Shown: positions 21,448 through 29,576 of the stretch, in pieces
Layout of the letters: each line of letters opens with the position of its first letter
Position numbering within the stretch: position 1 is the stretch's first letter
Source: a virus
Strand: one strand, 5' to 3'
DNA: 54,985 bases
Virus record (IMG/VR): IMGVR_UViG_3300031801_000852
Span: 1 to 54,985 of that record
Notes under the pieces: model-generated
The model's input: the letters and a program-made list of their open reading frames with translations, nothing else
What the model was told of the DNA's origin: nothing
The model's database searches: none
Made by a program: the position numbers and the translations under genes

Positions 21448-22404
21448 TTATCCTTTGCTATATTTTTGTTGTTCTGGTAAATATTGTTTTCCATCTTTTT
21501 TTACTTCATCATCTTCTATATATTTATTATCTACGTAAGATTGTGCTAATCTCCACTTCAAATATTCATACGCCGAGATTGGTGGATATTTTGCTGGTGT
21601 ACTCATAAGATTTTCAATCATAACATCTCGGCCAGGATCTACAAAGTATGGCATTGAGTATCGTGGTCTATCCATTGCCACATTCACTACTCTATGTGGA
21701 GTAGATTTAAATAAATCATTTGTCCATCGTGCAAACATATCTGCAATATTTAGAACTATACTATTTTCAACTATTGGTACATCTGTCCATTCATCTTTAT
21801 TATCATCAAATAATTGTAAGCCTGGACAATCATCAAATCTCCAAAGTAATGTTTGAGTTCCATAATCAGTATGTTCATTTGCTCTCAATTGACCTTCTTT
21901 AATTTCTCCATCCCACACAGGATATTTAATCATTCTCATAGTTGCAGAACCATCTAAATGTTTCTCTACTAATTTTCCAGTAGGAATTCCTAAAACTTGC
22001 TCAAATCTGTAGAGAAATTGATAGGACAACATTCTTGAGATGCGTTCTATCTTTTGTGCGAGAGGTTTGAATTCTGGTATTTCGGTAGGCCAATATTGTT
22101 CCTGCATCCTTGCTGGTTCAACCCAATTATAAGATTCTTTGAGATCGCCGGGCTTGGATGGAGTCAGGGATTCTTCCTCCATCCAATTGTATCCAAGATT
22201 TTCTGTCACACCAGAGTAAGCATATTTCTTTTTCACCTCTAGTGGTAGTTGGAAAAACTCTTCCATAAGTTTCTCCCAGTCTTGGAATTCCGACAACCAA
22301 TTATCATAGACATGAGTAAATACAGCAAAACCACAAGTAGTATAGGCTTTATACATTTCTTCTGCACAGTCTTGCTCAAATCTAAAGTCTATAATAGGTA
22401 TCAT
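21448..22404 (-). CDS. 2OG-Fe(II) dioxygenase, isopenicillin N synthase-like
   Basis: 318 residues, full length for the family. N-terminal MIPIIDFRF is typical of the DIOX_N domain; the iron ligands are in NEHTDYGTQTLL (HxD) and STPHRVVN, with RPRYSMPYF as the R-x-S 2-oxoglutarate motif. These enzymes hydroxylate or desaturate small molecules. It is 3 bp from the purine-type binding protein gene and then a phosphoribosyltransferase. In alphaproteobacteria such oxygenases can sit beside nucleobase uptake genes (recalled, not checked), so a nucleobase substrate is a fair guess. Confidence 0.85.
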   Translation of the reverse strand: MIPIIDFRFEQDCAEEMYKAYTTCGFAVFTHVYDNWLSEFQDWEKLMEEFFQLPLEVKKKYAYSGVTENLGYNWMEEESLTPSKPGDLKESYNWVEPARMQEQYWPTEIPEFKPLAQKIERISRMLSYQFLYRFEQVLGIPTGKLVEKHLDGSATMRMIKYPVWDGEIKEGQLRANEHTDYGTQTLLWRFDDCPGLQLFDDNKDEWTDVPIVENSIVLNIADMFARWTNDLFKSTPHRVVNVAMDRPRYSMPYFVDPGRDVMIENLMSTPAKYPPISAYEYLKWRLAQSYVDNKYIEDDEVKKDGKQYLPEQQKYSKG

Positions 22405-22407
22405 TTT

Positions 22408-23493
22408 TTAATTTAATTTGCCGTTCACACCTTCAACATAAAAATTCATCGTGTCAAGAGCATGTCTTTTGATTTCACCAGCAGGAATTTTTGTTCCGTC
22501 CTGTTTGGTAACACCGGCGCTAAATGGAAACCATTTGTCCATTTTATCATTTACCCAATTCATCTTAATTGTCTCGACTTGATTGACAACTGAGCCAGGC
22601 ACATTAACACCCCATGGCGATAGACCTACACAATTTTCCTGTAGACCCCAATTCAACTTTTGATTTGGTTTCCACGTTCCATTTGCTACAGAGTCAAGTA
22701 TGTGTTTATACATAAGATTCCAGTTGAACATCATACCTGTTACATAACGATCTGGGCCGTTACTTCCCATAGGTGCATCGTTACCCATACTCCAAACTTC
22801 TCTACCATCAGTTTTCCATGCTTGTTGTGCAAGGGTAACTACACTAGGTGAATCAGTTGTTGTATACAGAATGTCATTTCCATCATCGAGAAGTGCTTTG
22901 GCTGCATCCATATCTTTAGGTGGATCAAACCAAGAGTTGATCCATACAACATTAACTACTGCATCTGGATTAACTGACCTTGCACCAAGTGCAATTGCAT
23001 TGATGTTACGAATGATTTCTGGAATTGTATGTGAACCGACCACACCAATTTTATTAGTCTTGGTCATCAATCCAGCGGCAATACCTGTGAGGTATCGTGC
23101 TTGATAACTCATACAACCATAATTATCAAAGTTAGTATCATTACCTTTGAATCCTGTAGCGTGCATGAAAATTGTATCTGGCGATTTCGCCGCCGCTTTT
23201 GCCATTCCATCCATATAACCGAATGAAGTTGCAAATACAATATCGTGTTTTCGTGCAAGTTTAAGGAATATTTTTGTTGACTCTGCTTCTGGCACCATTT
23301 CTACCATGCCAACTTTATAACCATGTTTTGTCAATGATTGAAATCCATCATGATGTCTCATTGACCATCCACCATCAGTATGTGGTCCCACTAGAACATA
23401 TCCAACTGAAGGTAATTTCCCTCCAGATACATTTACTATACTAAAGATTGCCAACCCGACAATCGTTGCCAATAAGGCAAATATTTTCTTCAT
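22408..23493 (-). CDS. BMP-family (PnrA-like) periplasmic binding protein
   Basis: 361 residues with a signal peptide (MKKIFALLATIVGLAIFSIV). PSVGYVLVGPHTDGGWSMRHHDG is the hallmark opening of BMP proteins (G-W-x-x-x-H-x-x-G), and SFGYMDGMAKAA, NYGCMSYQARYLTGIAAG and GVVGSHTIPEIIRNINA follow in order. The family captures purine nucleosides or similar ligands for ABC importers. The lipobox Cys is not evident, so it is probably soluble. No permease or ATPase is nearby, so it would have to use host transport components. Unusual cargo for a phage. Confidence 0.87.
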   Translation of the reverse strand: MKKIFALLATIVGLAIFSIVNVSGGKLPSVGYVLVGPHTDGGWSMRHHDGFQSLTKHGYKVGMVEMVPEAESTKIFLKLARKHDIVFATSFGYMDGMAKAAAKSPDTIFMHATGFKGNDTNFDNYGCMSYQARYLTGIAAGLMTKTNKIGVVGSHTIPEIIRNINAIALGARSVNPDAVVNVVWINSWFDPPKDMDAAKALLDDGNDILYTTTDSPSVVTLAQQAWKTDGREVWSMGNDAPMGSNGPDRYVTGMMFNWNLMYKHILDSVANGTWKPNQKLNWGLQENCVGLSPWGVNVPGSVVNQVETIKMNWVNDKMDKWFPFSAGVTKQDGTKIPAGEIKRHALDTMNFYVEGVNGKLN

Positions 23494-23517
23494 ATAAATC
23501 TCCTTCCGAGATTGGGG

Positions 23518-23991
23518 TTAAACAGGAGCATTCCACCAATGCTCCCAGGGAAAATGGATCCAGATATCTTCTGAATCCTTTGCACATTCCTGTGCATAAT
23601 AATAAGGCTCAAGATCACATTCGTTATTCCACCACAAAGTCGCAAATCGAACTTCAAGGTTTTCTTTGTCTATTTTATTTTGTCTTGAGGAAATATGTTT
23701 GTGGATTTTTTCGAAAGTTTTTCCAGAATCACAAATATCATCTACGATAAGAATTCGTTTATCTGTTTTTCTGGGTAAATAATTTTCCCATTCAGGAAAA
23801 TCTCTTAATGCGGCTATAATAGGTTTGAAAGGTTTTTGCATCCAATGGGACATCATAACACCAGGAAGTAGGCCTCCCCGAGCAATCCCTACAATCACAT
23901 TGGGATCATACTTATCTAACATCACTTCTCTACAAAGGGTATTAACATCCCTTCGCATTTCATGCCAATCATACCATAATTTTTTGCTCAT
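23518..23991 (-). CDS. Purine-type phosphoribosyltransferase
   Basis: 157 residues. NVIVGIARGGLLPGVMMSHW and the PRPP loop RILIVDDICDSGKTFE near residue 85 identify a type I phosphoribosyltransferase; the length and the W-rich C-terminus resemble xanthine-guanine PRTases (Gpt). It converts a purine base and PRPP to a nucleotide. Located immediately upstream of the purine-type binding protein, so the two plus the oxygenase may form a nucleobase-scavenging module. Confidence 0.85.
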   Translation of the reverse strand: MSKKLWYDWHEMRRDVNTLCREVMLDKYDPNVIVGIARGGLLPGVMMSHWMQKPFKPIIAALRDFPEWENYLPRKTDKRILIVDDICDSGKTFEKIHKHISSRQNKIDKENLEVRFATLWWNNECDLEPYYYAQECAKDSEDIWIHFPWEHWWNAPV

Positions 23992-24051
23992 AGTCCTTCC
24001 AGACTTAATTGTGAATAAGAACCTTCCGTTCCATACATTCTATTTAGTAAA

Positions 24052-25581
24052 TCAAAATCCTCTAAAATATTCAATAAATTCTTTGTATGTGGACTCATTT
24101 TGTAAGTCTTGATCCCATTGTTTATTCATCTCATAATAATCTAGTTGTGCATGTTCAGACAGGTTTCTCCCGTCCCATTCAACATCAAGTTCTGCACCTG
24201 CTACATCTTTATTGATTACATTAATGCCTTCCATTACATAACTCCACAAACCCCAATTTGCACTGCCTGGATTATCGTTGAAAACATTAACAGTAGGTAT
24301 ATTAGTTTTAGCCATTTCTAGTAAATCTTTAACAAATTCAGTTTTTGTTACACCAGTCTTTATATATTTCCAAAATTCACTATCTTCTCGGCCACCCATA
24401 TAGTGCATTACAAGAAAATCTTTTAAATCATCATACATTATTCTTGTACGCTTGTTATAAATTGCAATACTACCTTCATTTATTGTATTGTTGATGGTAG
24501 GTTTTACATATTCAAAGAATAGATTGTTTGCTTGGAAAATAGTTGAATGTATACTATTTGCTTCCAATGGTTCTAAGAAAGCACTACTAAGTCCTATTGT
24601 TACACAGTTTTTGATCCATGCAGATTCTTGCCGTCCAGAAGAAAATTTAATTGTTCTAATAGGATCAATCTCCTGTCCTAGTATAGTTTCTATTTCTTCT
24701 TGTGCTTTGTCTGGAGTAGTATATGCATCACAATACACATACCCACATCCTTTACTGTCCATTAATGGTATTTGCCACATCCATCCTGCTTTTTGAGCCC
24801 AAGCTGTTGTATATGGTTCAGGAATTTCATCTTGTTTATATTTTAAATGGAATGGCATACCGGCGTTTAATGGTAAGTTGTCTTTATAACTGACCCATTT
24901 GCTTGGTAGGTGTTTCATTATTACACGATTAAAGCCTGAACAGTCAACAAATAAGTCACCATCAACAGTCTGGCCATTAGATAGGCCTAAGTCTTTAACA
25001 AATCCCTGTTCATTAAGTGACACATCTAATACCTCTGAATCAATACATTTTGTGTTATGCCTTTGTAGAGAAATTTTCTTAAAATATTGACCAGTAAGGT
25101 GGGCATCTATGTGATATGCATGATCTTTCTCACTTCCATTTATAAATTGTTTAGTATGTTTGTTAAAATTACTACTACCATGATAAATCCGATGTCCGCA
25201 CCTTGATAATTTTAACATATCTTGTCGCGATAGCTTATCTAAACCATAATTAAACATAATGTCAGGTACAAACCAGTTAGTGGTAGTTCCATCTATAGGG
25301 CCTATGTAATAATCATCTATATTATTAGTCCAGCCTTTATGTTTGATAGCATATTTTAGTGTTGCACCTGTTTCTTTAATAAATTCATGTTGGTCACAAC
25401 CAAAGTTTGTTGCCCCGTTTGCAACTATAGCAGTAAAAAATCCTGTTGTACTTTCACCTACTCCTACAACTCCTATTTTGCTGCTTTCTATAACAGTAAT
25501 ATTGTGATTAGGGTGTCTTGCACTAGCAATTATTGCACTAATCCAACCAGCAGTGCCACCACCAACGATAACTATTTTCAT
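24052..25581 (-). CDS. Flavin-dependent halogenase (tryptophan-halogenase family), copy 1
   Basis: 509 residues. IVGGGTAGWISAI is the FAD-binding GxGxxG motif at the N-terminus, GVGESTTG the second flavin motif, and GWMWQIPL near residue 270 is the W-x-W-x-I-P signature that separates halogenases from monooxygenases. The catalytic Lys is present in ATLKYAIKHKGW, and FLEPLEANSIHS holds the conserved Glu. A halogenase of this family from a marine cyanophage has been shown to act on diverse aromatic compounds. Substrate here unknown. It lies in the cargo region between the PRTase and the Na/Pi transporter genes. Confidence 0.9.
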   Translation of the reverse strand: MKIVIVGGGTAGWISAIIASARHPNHNITVIESSKIGVVGVGESTTGFFTAIVANGATNFGCDQHEFIKETGATLKYAIKHKGWTNNIDDYYIGPIDGTTTNWFVPDIMFNYGLDKLSRQDMLKLSRCGHRIYHGSSNFNKHTKQFINGSEKDHAYHIDAHLTGQYFKKISLQRHNTKCIDSEVLDVSLNEQGFVKDLGLSNGQTVDGDLFVDCSGFNRVIMKHLPSKWVSYKDNLPLNAGMPFHLKYKQDEIPEPYTTAWAQKAGWMWQIPLMDSKGCGYVYCDAYTTPDKAQEEIETILGQEIDPIRTIKFSSGRQESAWIKNCVTIGLSSAFLEPLEANSIHSTIFQANNLFFEYVKPTINNTINEGSIAIYNKRTRIMYDDLKDFLVMHYMGGREDSEFWKYIKTGVTKTEFVKDLLEMAKTNIPTVNVFNDNPGSANWGLWSYVMEGINVINKDVAGAELDVEWDGRNLSEHAQLDYYEMNKQWDQDLQNESTYKEFIEYFRGF

Positions 25582-25602
25582 TTGGGTTTCTTTTTCATAG
25601 GA

Positions 25603-26097
25603 TCAAAATTTTGAGATAAATCTTGCAATGGGCTGAATAAATGGAAGTAGGGCAACTGCCATAACTGTATTCACTCCTGTATGAACAAGTGCTACTTGTT
25701 TTGTTATTCCTGTGGGCATACCATCACTTACTAATATTCCCGCTATCCATATCGTTCCTGTTGTTCCCACATTTGCTCCTAGTATTGCGGCGATTGCAGA
25801 TGGTAAAGGTAATGTTCCAGAAGCAACTAATCCTATTACAGCAGTTGTAGTAAGTGATGAAGATTGCCAAAGGAGTGTAAAAACAATTGCTCCTAAAAAC
25901 ATCCAATAAGGATTTCCCAAAAACCATTCAAGTTGTTCTAAATGGCCCAATGATTTCATTCCACCTGAAAACATCTTGAGTCCAATATAAAAAATTACCA
26001 AGCCTAAAAGAGCTTGGAAAACAGGATTATTAAATTCCATAAAATTTCTTGATTTATATTTCCACGAATCGTAGAGTTGTCTGTGTTTCTTTTTCAT
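25603..26097 (-). CDS. Half-length Na/Pi cotransporter-like protein
   Basis: 164 residues with four or so hydrophobic segments. TLLWQSSSLTTTAVIGLVASG contains the QSSS motif of NptA/YjbB Na-phosphate cotransporters, and AILGANVGTTGTIW is the adjacent GANxGTT motif. Cellular homologues carry two such inverted repeats; only one is present here, so the protein would need to dimerise or is a remnant. A phosphate-uptake function would suit a phage of a P-limited ocean, as pstS does in cyanophages. Start may be internal (MEFNNPV), omitting a basic leader. Confidence 0.75.
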   Translation of the reverse strand: MKKKHRQLYDSWKYKSRNFMEFNNPVFQALLGLVIFYIGLKMFSGGMKSLGHLEQLEWFLGNPYWMFLGAIVFTLLWQSSSLTTTAVIGLVASGTLPLPSAIAAILGANVGTTGTIWIAGILVSDGMPTGITKQVALVHTGVNTVMAVALLPFIQPIARFISKF

Positions 26098-26135
26098 AGG
26101 AACATAGTATAAGATGAGAGTGCTACAGCAATGAC

Positions 26136-26162
26136 TTAGAATTTGTTATATATCAATTCTAA
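26136..26162. repeat. Inverted repeat
   Basis: TTAGAATT and AATTCTAA separated by 11 bp, between the FmdB-like gene and the Na/Pi gene. No T-run follows on either strand, so it may be a weak processing or attenuation hairpin; low weight. Confidence 0.4.
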
Positions 26163-26177
26163 ACTGATGACGGATGA

Positions 26178-26438
26178 CTAAACCCGCCGATCTGGTTCAT
26201 GGTCAGTAGTCACCTGCGCCGCCCCAGAATCAACACCCTCATTTTTTTGTGGTGATTGATATCCATCTTTGTACCATCCATCACCCTTAAGAATAAAATT
26301 TAGTTGTCCAGGTATGAGTCTATGTACACCTCCTTCAGTCTCACACCCCTTACAATAGGTTAATGCAGGATCAGAAAATTTTTCGATTTCTTCCCACAAG
26401 CAATTACATAAGTCACACTTATATTCATATATAGGCAT
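26178..26438 (-). CDS. FmdB-type zinc ribbon protein
   Basis: 86 residues. MPIYEYKCDLCNCLWEE and later YCKGCETEGGVHRLIPG form the FmdB/CxxC-CxxC zinc ribbon, ending with the usual LKGDGWYKDGY. These small proteins are often called regulatory but without firm function. It is 1 bp downstream of the Lys-rich-tail gene. Confidence 0.82.
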   Translation of the reverse strand: MPIYEYKCDLCNCLWEEIEKFSDPALTYCKGCETEGGVHRLIPGQLNFILKGDGWYKDGYQSPQKNEGVDSGAAQVTTDHEPDRRV

Positions 26439-26439
26439 C

Positions 26440-26643
26440 TTATTTTTTAGACTTCTTTTTCTTTTTGGGTTTCAATCCTTTGGGTTTTTTTGCTCTAAAA
26501 TTTTCATTATTATTTTTTCTGATCATCTTTTCTTCTTCAGCAAACATCATATCTTCTTCATGATGGGATCTACCATGACTTGCATTCGCTGAAGATTCTG
26601 GCCAACCTGATAACCACGCACAAAACTTAGAATATAACGACAT
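26440..26643 (-). CDS. Small protein with Lys-rich tail
   Basis: 67 residues with a His/Glu-rich middle (HGRSHHEED) and a C-terminus KPKGLKPKKKKKSKK shared with the protein at 21284. It lies between the SbmA-like gene and the FmdB-like gene in one run. No function can be named. Confidence 0.6.
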   Translation of the reverse strand: MSLYSKFCAWLSGWPESSANASHGRSHHEEDMMFAEEEKMIRKNNNENFRAKKPKGLKPKKKKKSKK

Positions 26644-26654
26644 AGTTTTCTCCT

Positions 26655-27638
26655 TTAAGTAACTTTTTCTTCTTCTATTAACTTAGCCTCAAATTCTCTT
26701 AAACGCCTAAAAACACTTATTAATTCAATAATAGTAGGCCACGCTTTTAATAGATATTGCATCGATCCTTCTACTCTACCAAATGCTCTTATTATTTGTT
26801 GCATTACACCTAGAGTCATTACTCCAGCAACTATGGCTGGTGCTAGGAATACATAAGCTGATAATACGTTTGCTTGCAAGTAAGCCATTCGACCAATATT
26901 AAAATATAGATAACGTAAGTAACTTAAAAAATGAATTTTACGAACATCATCAAAGAATTCTTCGATTTTCTTTGGTCTAACAGTTCCATCATCTTCGGCA
27001 ATAACAAGTATTTTTCTATATGCCGCTTCTTTTGCTTGTATATCATATTCTATACCAACTAAACGCAATATATACCCTAATCCAATTAAAAAGGCAGTAC
27101 CTCCTAATGTCCAAAGTAACGCACCTGTAATCAATCCATATTCCCAATCACCAAAAAAGAATATCGGAATACCCATTGACAATCCAAACAGTATAGGAAT
27201 AAACTGAACTAAAACCATAACTGATTCAATTAAGGCTGTTCCTAAACCTTCCATTATACGAGTAAATTTAATTGTATCTTCTTGAACTCTTTGCGATGCA
27301 CCTTCTATTGTTCTGGCTTTCTCATACACACTATGATACCATTCAACCATGGCTGTACGCCATCTAAACAAATAGTGAGCCGTAAAATAACTTATTACAA
27401 CATAGAGCCCAACATATATTCCTGCTAGTGTAATAAATGATAATAGACTTTCAAAATATTCTTCTATTGTAATTGCATTTGGTGTAGCAAGTGCTTTTTG
27501 AATCATGTCATAAAATTGACCAAACCACTCGTTGATCTTAACATCTATCTTTACTTGAACCCAAAGTGATCCCAAAATAATTATTGAGCCTAACCAGGCC
27601 CATAGAAACCATTTTTTGTTTGTAAAAAATCTAAACAT
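26655..27638 (-). CDS. SbmA/BacA-like peptide transporter
   Basis: 327 residues with about six membrane segments. EGASQRVQEDTIKFTRIMEGLG is the highly conserved family block (E-G-A-x-Q-R-x-Q-E-D), and RWRTAMVEWYH precedes it; the second half has LYFNIGRMAYLQANVLSAY and LGVMQQIIRAFGRVEGS. SbmA/BacA imports peptides and peptide antibiotics into the cytoplasm by proton drive. The protein is shorter than the 400-residue cellular form, mostly at the termini. Phage carriage is unusual. It is followed by three lipoprotein genes upstream in the same direction. Confidence 0.85.
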   Translation of the reverse strand: MFRFFTNKKWFLWAWLGSIIILGSLWVQVKIDVKINEWFGQFYDMIQKALATPNAITIEEYFESLLSFITLAGIYVGLYVVISYFTAHYLFRWRTAMVEWYHSVYEKARTIEGASQRVQEDTIKFTRIMEGLGTALIESVMVLVQFIPILFGLSMGIPIFFFGDWEYGLITGALLWTLGGTAFLIGLGYILRLVGIEYDIQAKEAAYRKILVIAEDDGTVRPKKIEEFFDDVRKIHFLSYLRYLYFNIGRMAYLQANVLSAYVFLAPAIVAGVMTLGVMQQIIRAFGRVEGSMQYLLKAWPTIIELISVFRRLREFEAKLIEEEKVT

Positions 27639-27649
27639 AATATTCTCCT

Positions 27650-27874
27650 CTAATCATTTGTCAAAGTTGGTTCGCCTCTATCGTAAAATTTCCAGCCTGT
27701 TCTACACGGCTTATGTTTTCTTTTACCCCAGGCCTTATCTGTATATACACCATCTCCGTGTTGATCGTATTCACACTCTGCAAAAAATGGTGTCATTCCA
27801 TAAGGCCAATTATTTGTGTTGCTCGAACAACTACTCATCAATAACATTACAAAAACGAGTAATGCTATTCTCAT
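27650..27874 (-). CDS. Small lipoprotein
   Basis: 74 residues with an N-terminal MRIALLVFVMLLMSSC lipobox, so lipidation at Cys16 is likely. The mature part has a few Cys and is rich in Gly/Asp/Trp. Its ATG overlaps the upstream lipoprotein stop (4 bp). It is less similar to the next two, which are clear paralogues. Confidence 0.78.
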   Translation of the reverse strand: MRIALLVFVMLLMSSCSSNTNNWPYGMTPFFAECEYDQHGDGVYTDKAWGKRKHKPCRTGWKFYDRGEPTLTND

Positions 27875-28107
27875 CCGAATGGCCTCCGTTCTAAATCTAG
27901 ATGTGGTGCTTTTTCATCCACACATTGTCTATAAGGTTTAACATTATGTCGATTAGACCAAATAGTACCTTTCTTGTGTCCACTTCTGGCTCCATCGTTT
28001 GACTCCACCCAATGTCCAAAACAACCGGCCTTAACTTGTCTTACTGTTTCGCATCCCACAACCATCCATGTCGCCATCATTACGAAAATTAATAATAGCT
28101 TCTTCAC
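27871..28107 (-). CDS. Small lipoprotein, paralogue A
   Basis: 78 residues; MKKLLLIFVMMATWMVVGC is a signal with lipobox VVGC. The mature part contains CFGHWVESNDGARSGHKKGT and PYRQCVDE, matching the paralogue at 28104 (CYGHWVKG..., PYYQCVDE). The two Cys could form a disulfide in the periplasm. Coupled by ATGA overlaps on both sides. Outer-membrane or inner-membrane lipoprotein; possible exclusion factor. Confidence 0.8.
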   Translation of the reverse strand: MKKLLLIFVMMATWMVVGCETVRQVKAGCFGHWVESNDGARSGHKKGTIWSNRHNVKPYRQCVDEKAPHLDLERRPFG

Positions 28108-28316
28108 AAATATCTCCGTTCTTTTAAATTGTTACCTTTGTTATTTTCATCTACACATTGGTAATAAGGTAAACTGGCATCTTTAAGAAGTGTTCTAGTT
28201 CCTCTATGATGTCCGGGTCCCTTAACCCAATGTCCATAACAACTTCCTATACTTGTTCCACATCCAACAACTATCCATGTCGCCATCATTACAAAAAGTA
28301 ATAATAGCTTATTCAT
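28104..28316 (-). CDS. Small lipoprotein, paralogue B
   Basis: 70 residues; MNKLLLLFVMMATWIVVGC is almost the same signal and lipobox as the downstream gene, followed by CYGHWVKGPGHHRGT and PYYQCVDE. A tandem gene duplication is therefore evident. It is preceded by the hairpin and direct repeat at 28321-28420 and follows the membrane complex genes. Confidence 0.8.
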   Translation of the reverse strand: MNKLLLLFVMMATWIVVGCGTSIGSCYGHWVKGPGHHRGTRTLLKDASLPYYQCVDENNKGNNLKERRYL

Positions 28317-28324
28317 CTACTTTC

Positions 28325-28421
28325 CTCTGGGTTCTTTTGTTGACTGTCACAAAAACTATATACTTTTTGTGACAAAATAACTACTGTATTCATTCTCTTT
28401 CTGGGTTCTTTTGTTGACTGT
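28325..28421. repeat. Direct repeat duplicating the 3' end of the 28390 gene
   Basis: CTGGGTTCTTTTGTTGACTG plus the next TCA occurs twice, around 28327-28349 and 28401-28423, about 74 bp apart. The right copy encodes the last residues (SQQKNPE) of the gene ending at 28390; the left copy is non-coding, so the gene end appears duplicated. Confidence 0.75.
28346..28373 (-). terminator. Perfect 10-bp hairpin between membrane-complex and lipoprotein genes
   Basis: GTCACAAAAA (28346-28355) and TTTTTGTGAC (28364-28373) enclose an 8-nt loop. No clear T-run follows on the minus strand, so it may attenuate, process or be an operator instead of terminating fully. Confidence 0.5.
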
Positions 28422-28887
28422 CAGTTTTATAGTCCCATTCATAGAAACTAATATCTCCGCCAATTGTGATTCCACCTTCTTGGTTTTCTGCTCCATCTTC
28501 CTCTCCTTCTGCTCCTTCTTCTCTTGGTTCACGTAAAACCATAAATTTTCCTTCTTGCTCCGATTTCTCTTTCACACCCTCTAACGCTTTGTGTGTTTCT
28601 TTTGAATACACCAACTGGTAAGAAATAGGAATTTTTTCTTTATATACAACCCACAAATAAATCCAATTTGGTTCATCAATATAATGTTTAAGATACAATC
28701 CCTCTTTTGGGTTTTCAATTCTCGGATACCCCAATATTGAGGTATATGTTACATAAGTTGATGAAACCAAAACGAGAAAAAGTGGAATAAACCAAACTAA
28801 AAACTTTGGGCTTTTCCTTCCTTCAATCAACAGCCACAAACATATGACCGAAAGTAATACTAATCCAAAAATTAAACTTTCTATCAT
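28390..28887 (-). CDS. Membrane protein with acidic cytoplasmic or periplasmic tail
   Basis: 165 residues. Two N-terminal hydrophobic segments (about residues 3-22 and 30-52) are followed by a soluble domain and a low-complexity acidic stretch (EEGAEGEEDGAENQEGG). It overlaps the ExbD-like gene by 4 bp, so it probably belongs to that membrane complex. No family recognised. Confidence 0.65.
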   Translation of the reverse strand: MIESLIFGLVLLSVICLWLLIEGRKSPKFLVWFIPLFLVLVSSTYVTYTSILGYPRIENPKEGLYLKHYIDEPNWIYLWVVYKEKIPISYQLVYSKETHKALEGVKEKSEQEGKFMVLREPREEGAEGEEDGAENQEGGITIGGDISFYEWDYKTDSQQKNPERE

Positions 28888-29573
28888 CTTTCGTCCCTTA
28901 TTCCTTCATATGCGGCAGCACCTGTTGGTGGGGCTGTATAGTTTCCCAATTCCTGCATCGGAGTCACAAACTTTTTCTTTTCAAATGTAAATGGTGAAAG
29001 AATGTTTCCATCTTTGTCCAATCTAAATCTCAAAAAAGTTTCTTCTTGTCCTCTATGATTAAATAGTTTCTCTCCTACCCACATTATTGAATATGGATTT
29101 ACTTTGTGTAATTCAACTCTTACCGTTACAGCTGGTTTTTTAGGATTGATCTTATCATAACTTCTAATTGAATAATAATGACCATTGACAGTATATTCAC
29201 CCTTGATAATTCCACGAATAGTTACTACTTCTCTATTGATTGCAATAGTACTTATTGTTCCATCCGCATTAACTACAGTATCATTCATTGCACCTAAATC
29301 ATCTTTATCTAAGTGCATGAAGTTGTGATTATGATATCTAAAACTAACTTGTTTACCCGTAGGATCTTCTACATAGAGATCAATATCTCCACTAGCATCA
29401 TTGTCCCATTCCATGACAACAACAAATTCTGCTCTTCTGTTGAAATCTTCTTTTTTCGCTTCTGGTTTTATTAGCAAGAATGCTACAATAAAAAGAAAGG
29501 CAAACCCTAGTAGAATGTTGAACAACATATCGGTAAACCCGATAGTTGACTTATATTTATTTTTATCGAACAT
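28884..29573 (-). CDS. ExbD/MotB-like membrane protein with extracytoplasmic domain
   Basis: 229 residues. The N-terminus STIGFTDMLFNILLGFAFLF has the single membrane helix preceded by a conserved Asp (Asp15) that ExbD, TolR, MotB and ZorB use for proton passage. After the helix the protein has VVVMEWDNDASGDIDLYVEDPTGKQVSF, like the beta-rich DVDLxVxDP module of secreted bacterial proteins, instead of a peptidoglycan-binding OmpA domain. It lies 3 bp after the ExbB-like gene, completing a stator pair. The target of the motion is unknown. Confidence 0.72.
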   Translation of the reverse strand: MFDKNKYKSTIGFTDMLFNILLGFAFLFIVAFLLIKPEAKKEDFNRRAEFVVVMEWDNDASGDIDLYVEDPTGKQVSFRYHNHNFMHLDKDDLGAMNDTVVNADGTISTIAINREVVTIRGIIKGEYTVNGHYYSIRSYDKINPKKPAVTVRVELHKVNPYSIMWVGEKLFNHRGQEETFLRFRLDKDGNILSPFTFEKKKFVTPMQELGNYTAPPTGAAAYEGIRDER

Positions 29574-29576
29574 TGG

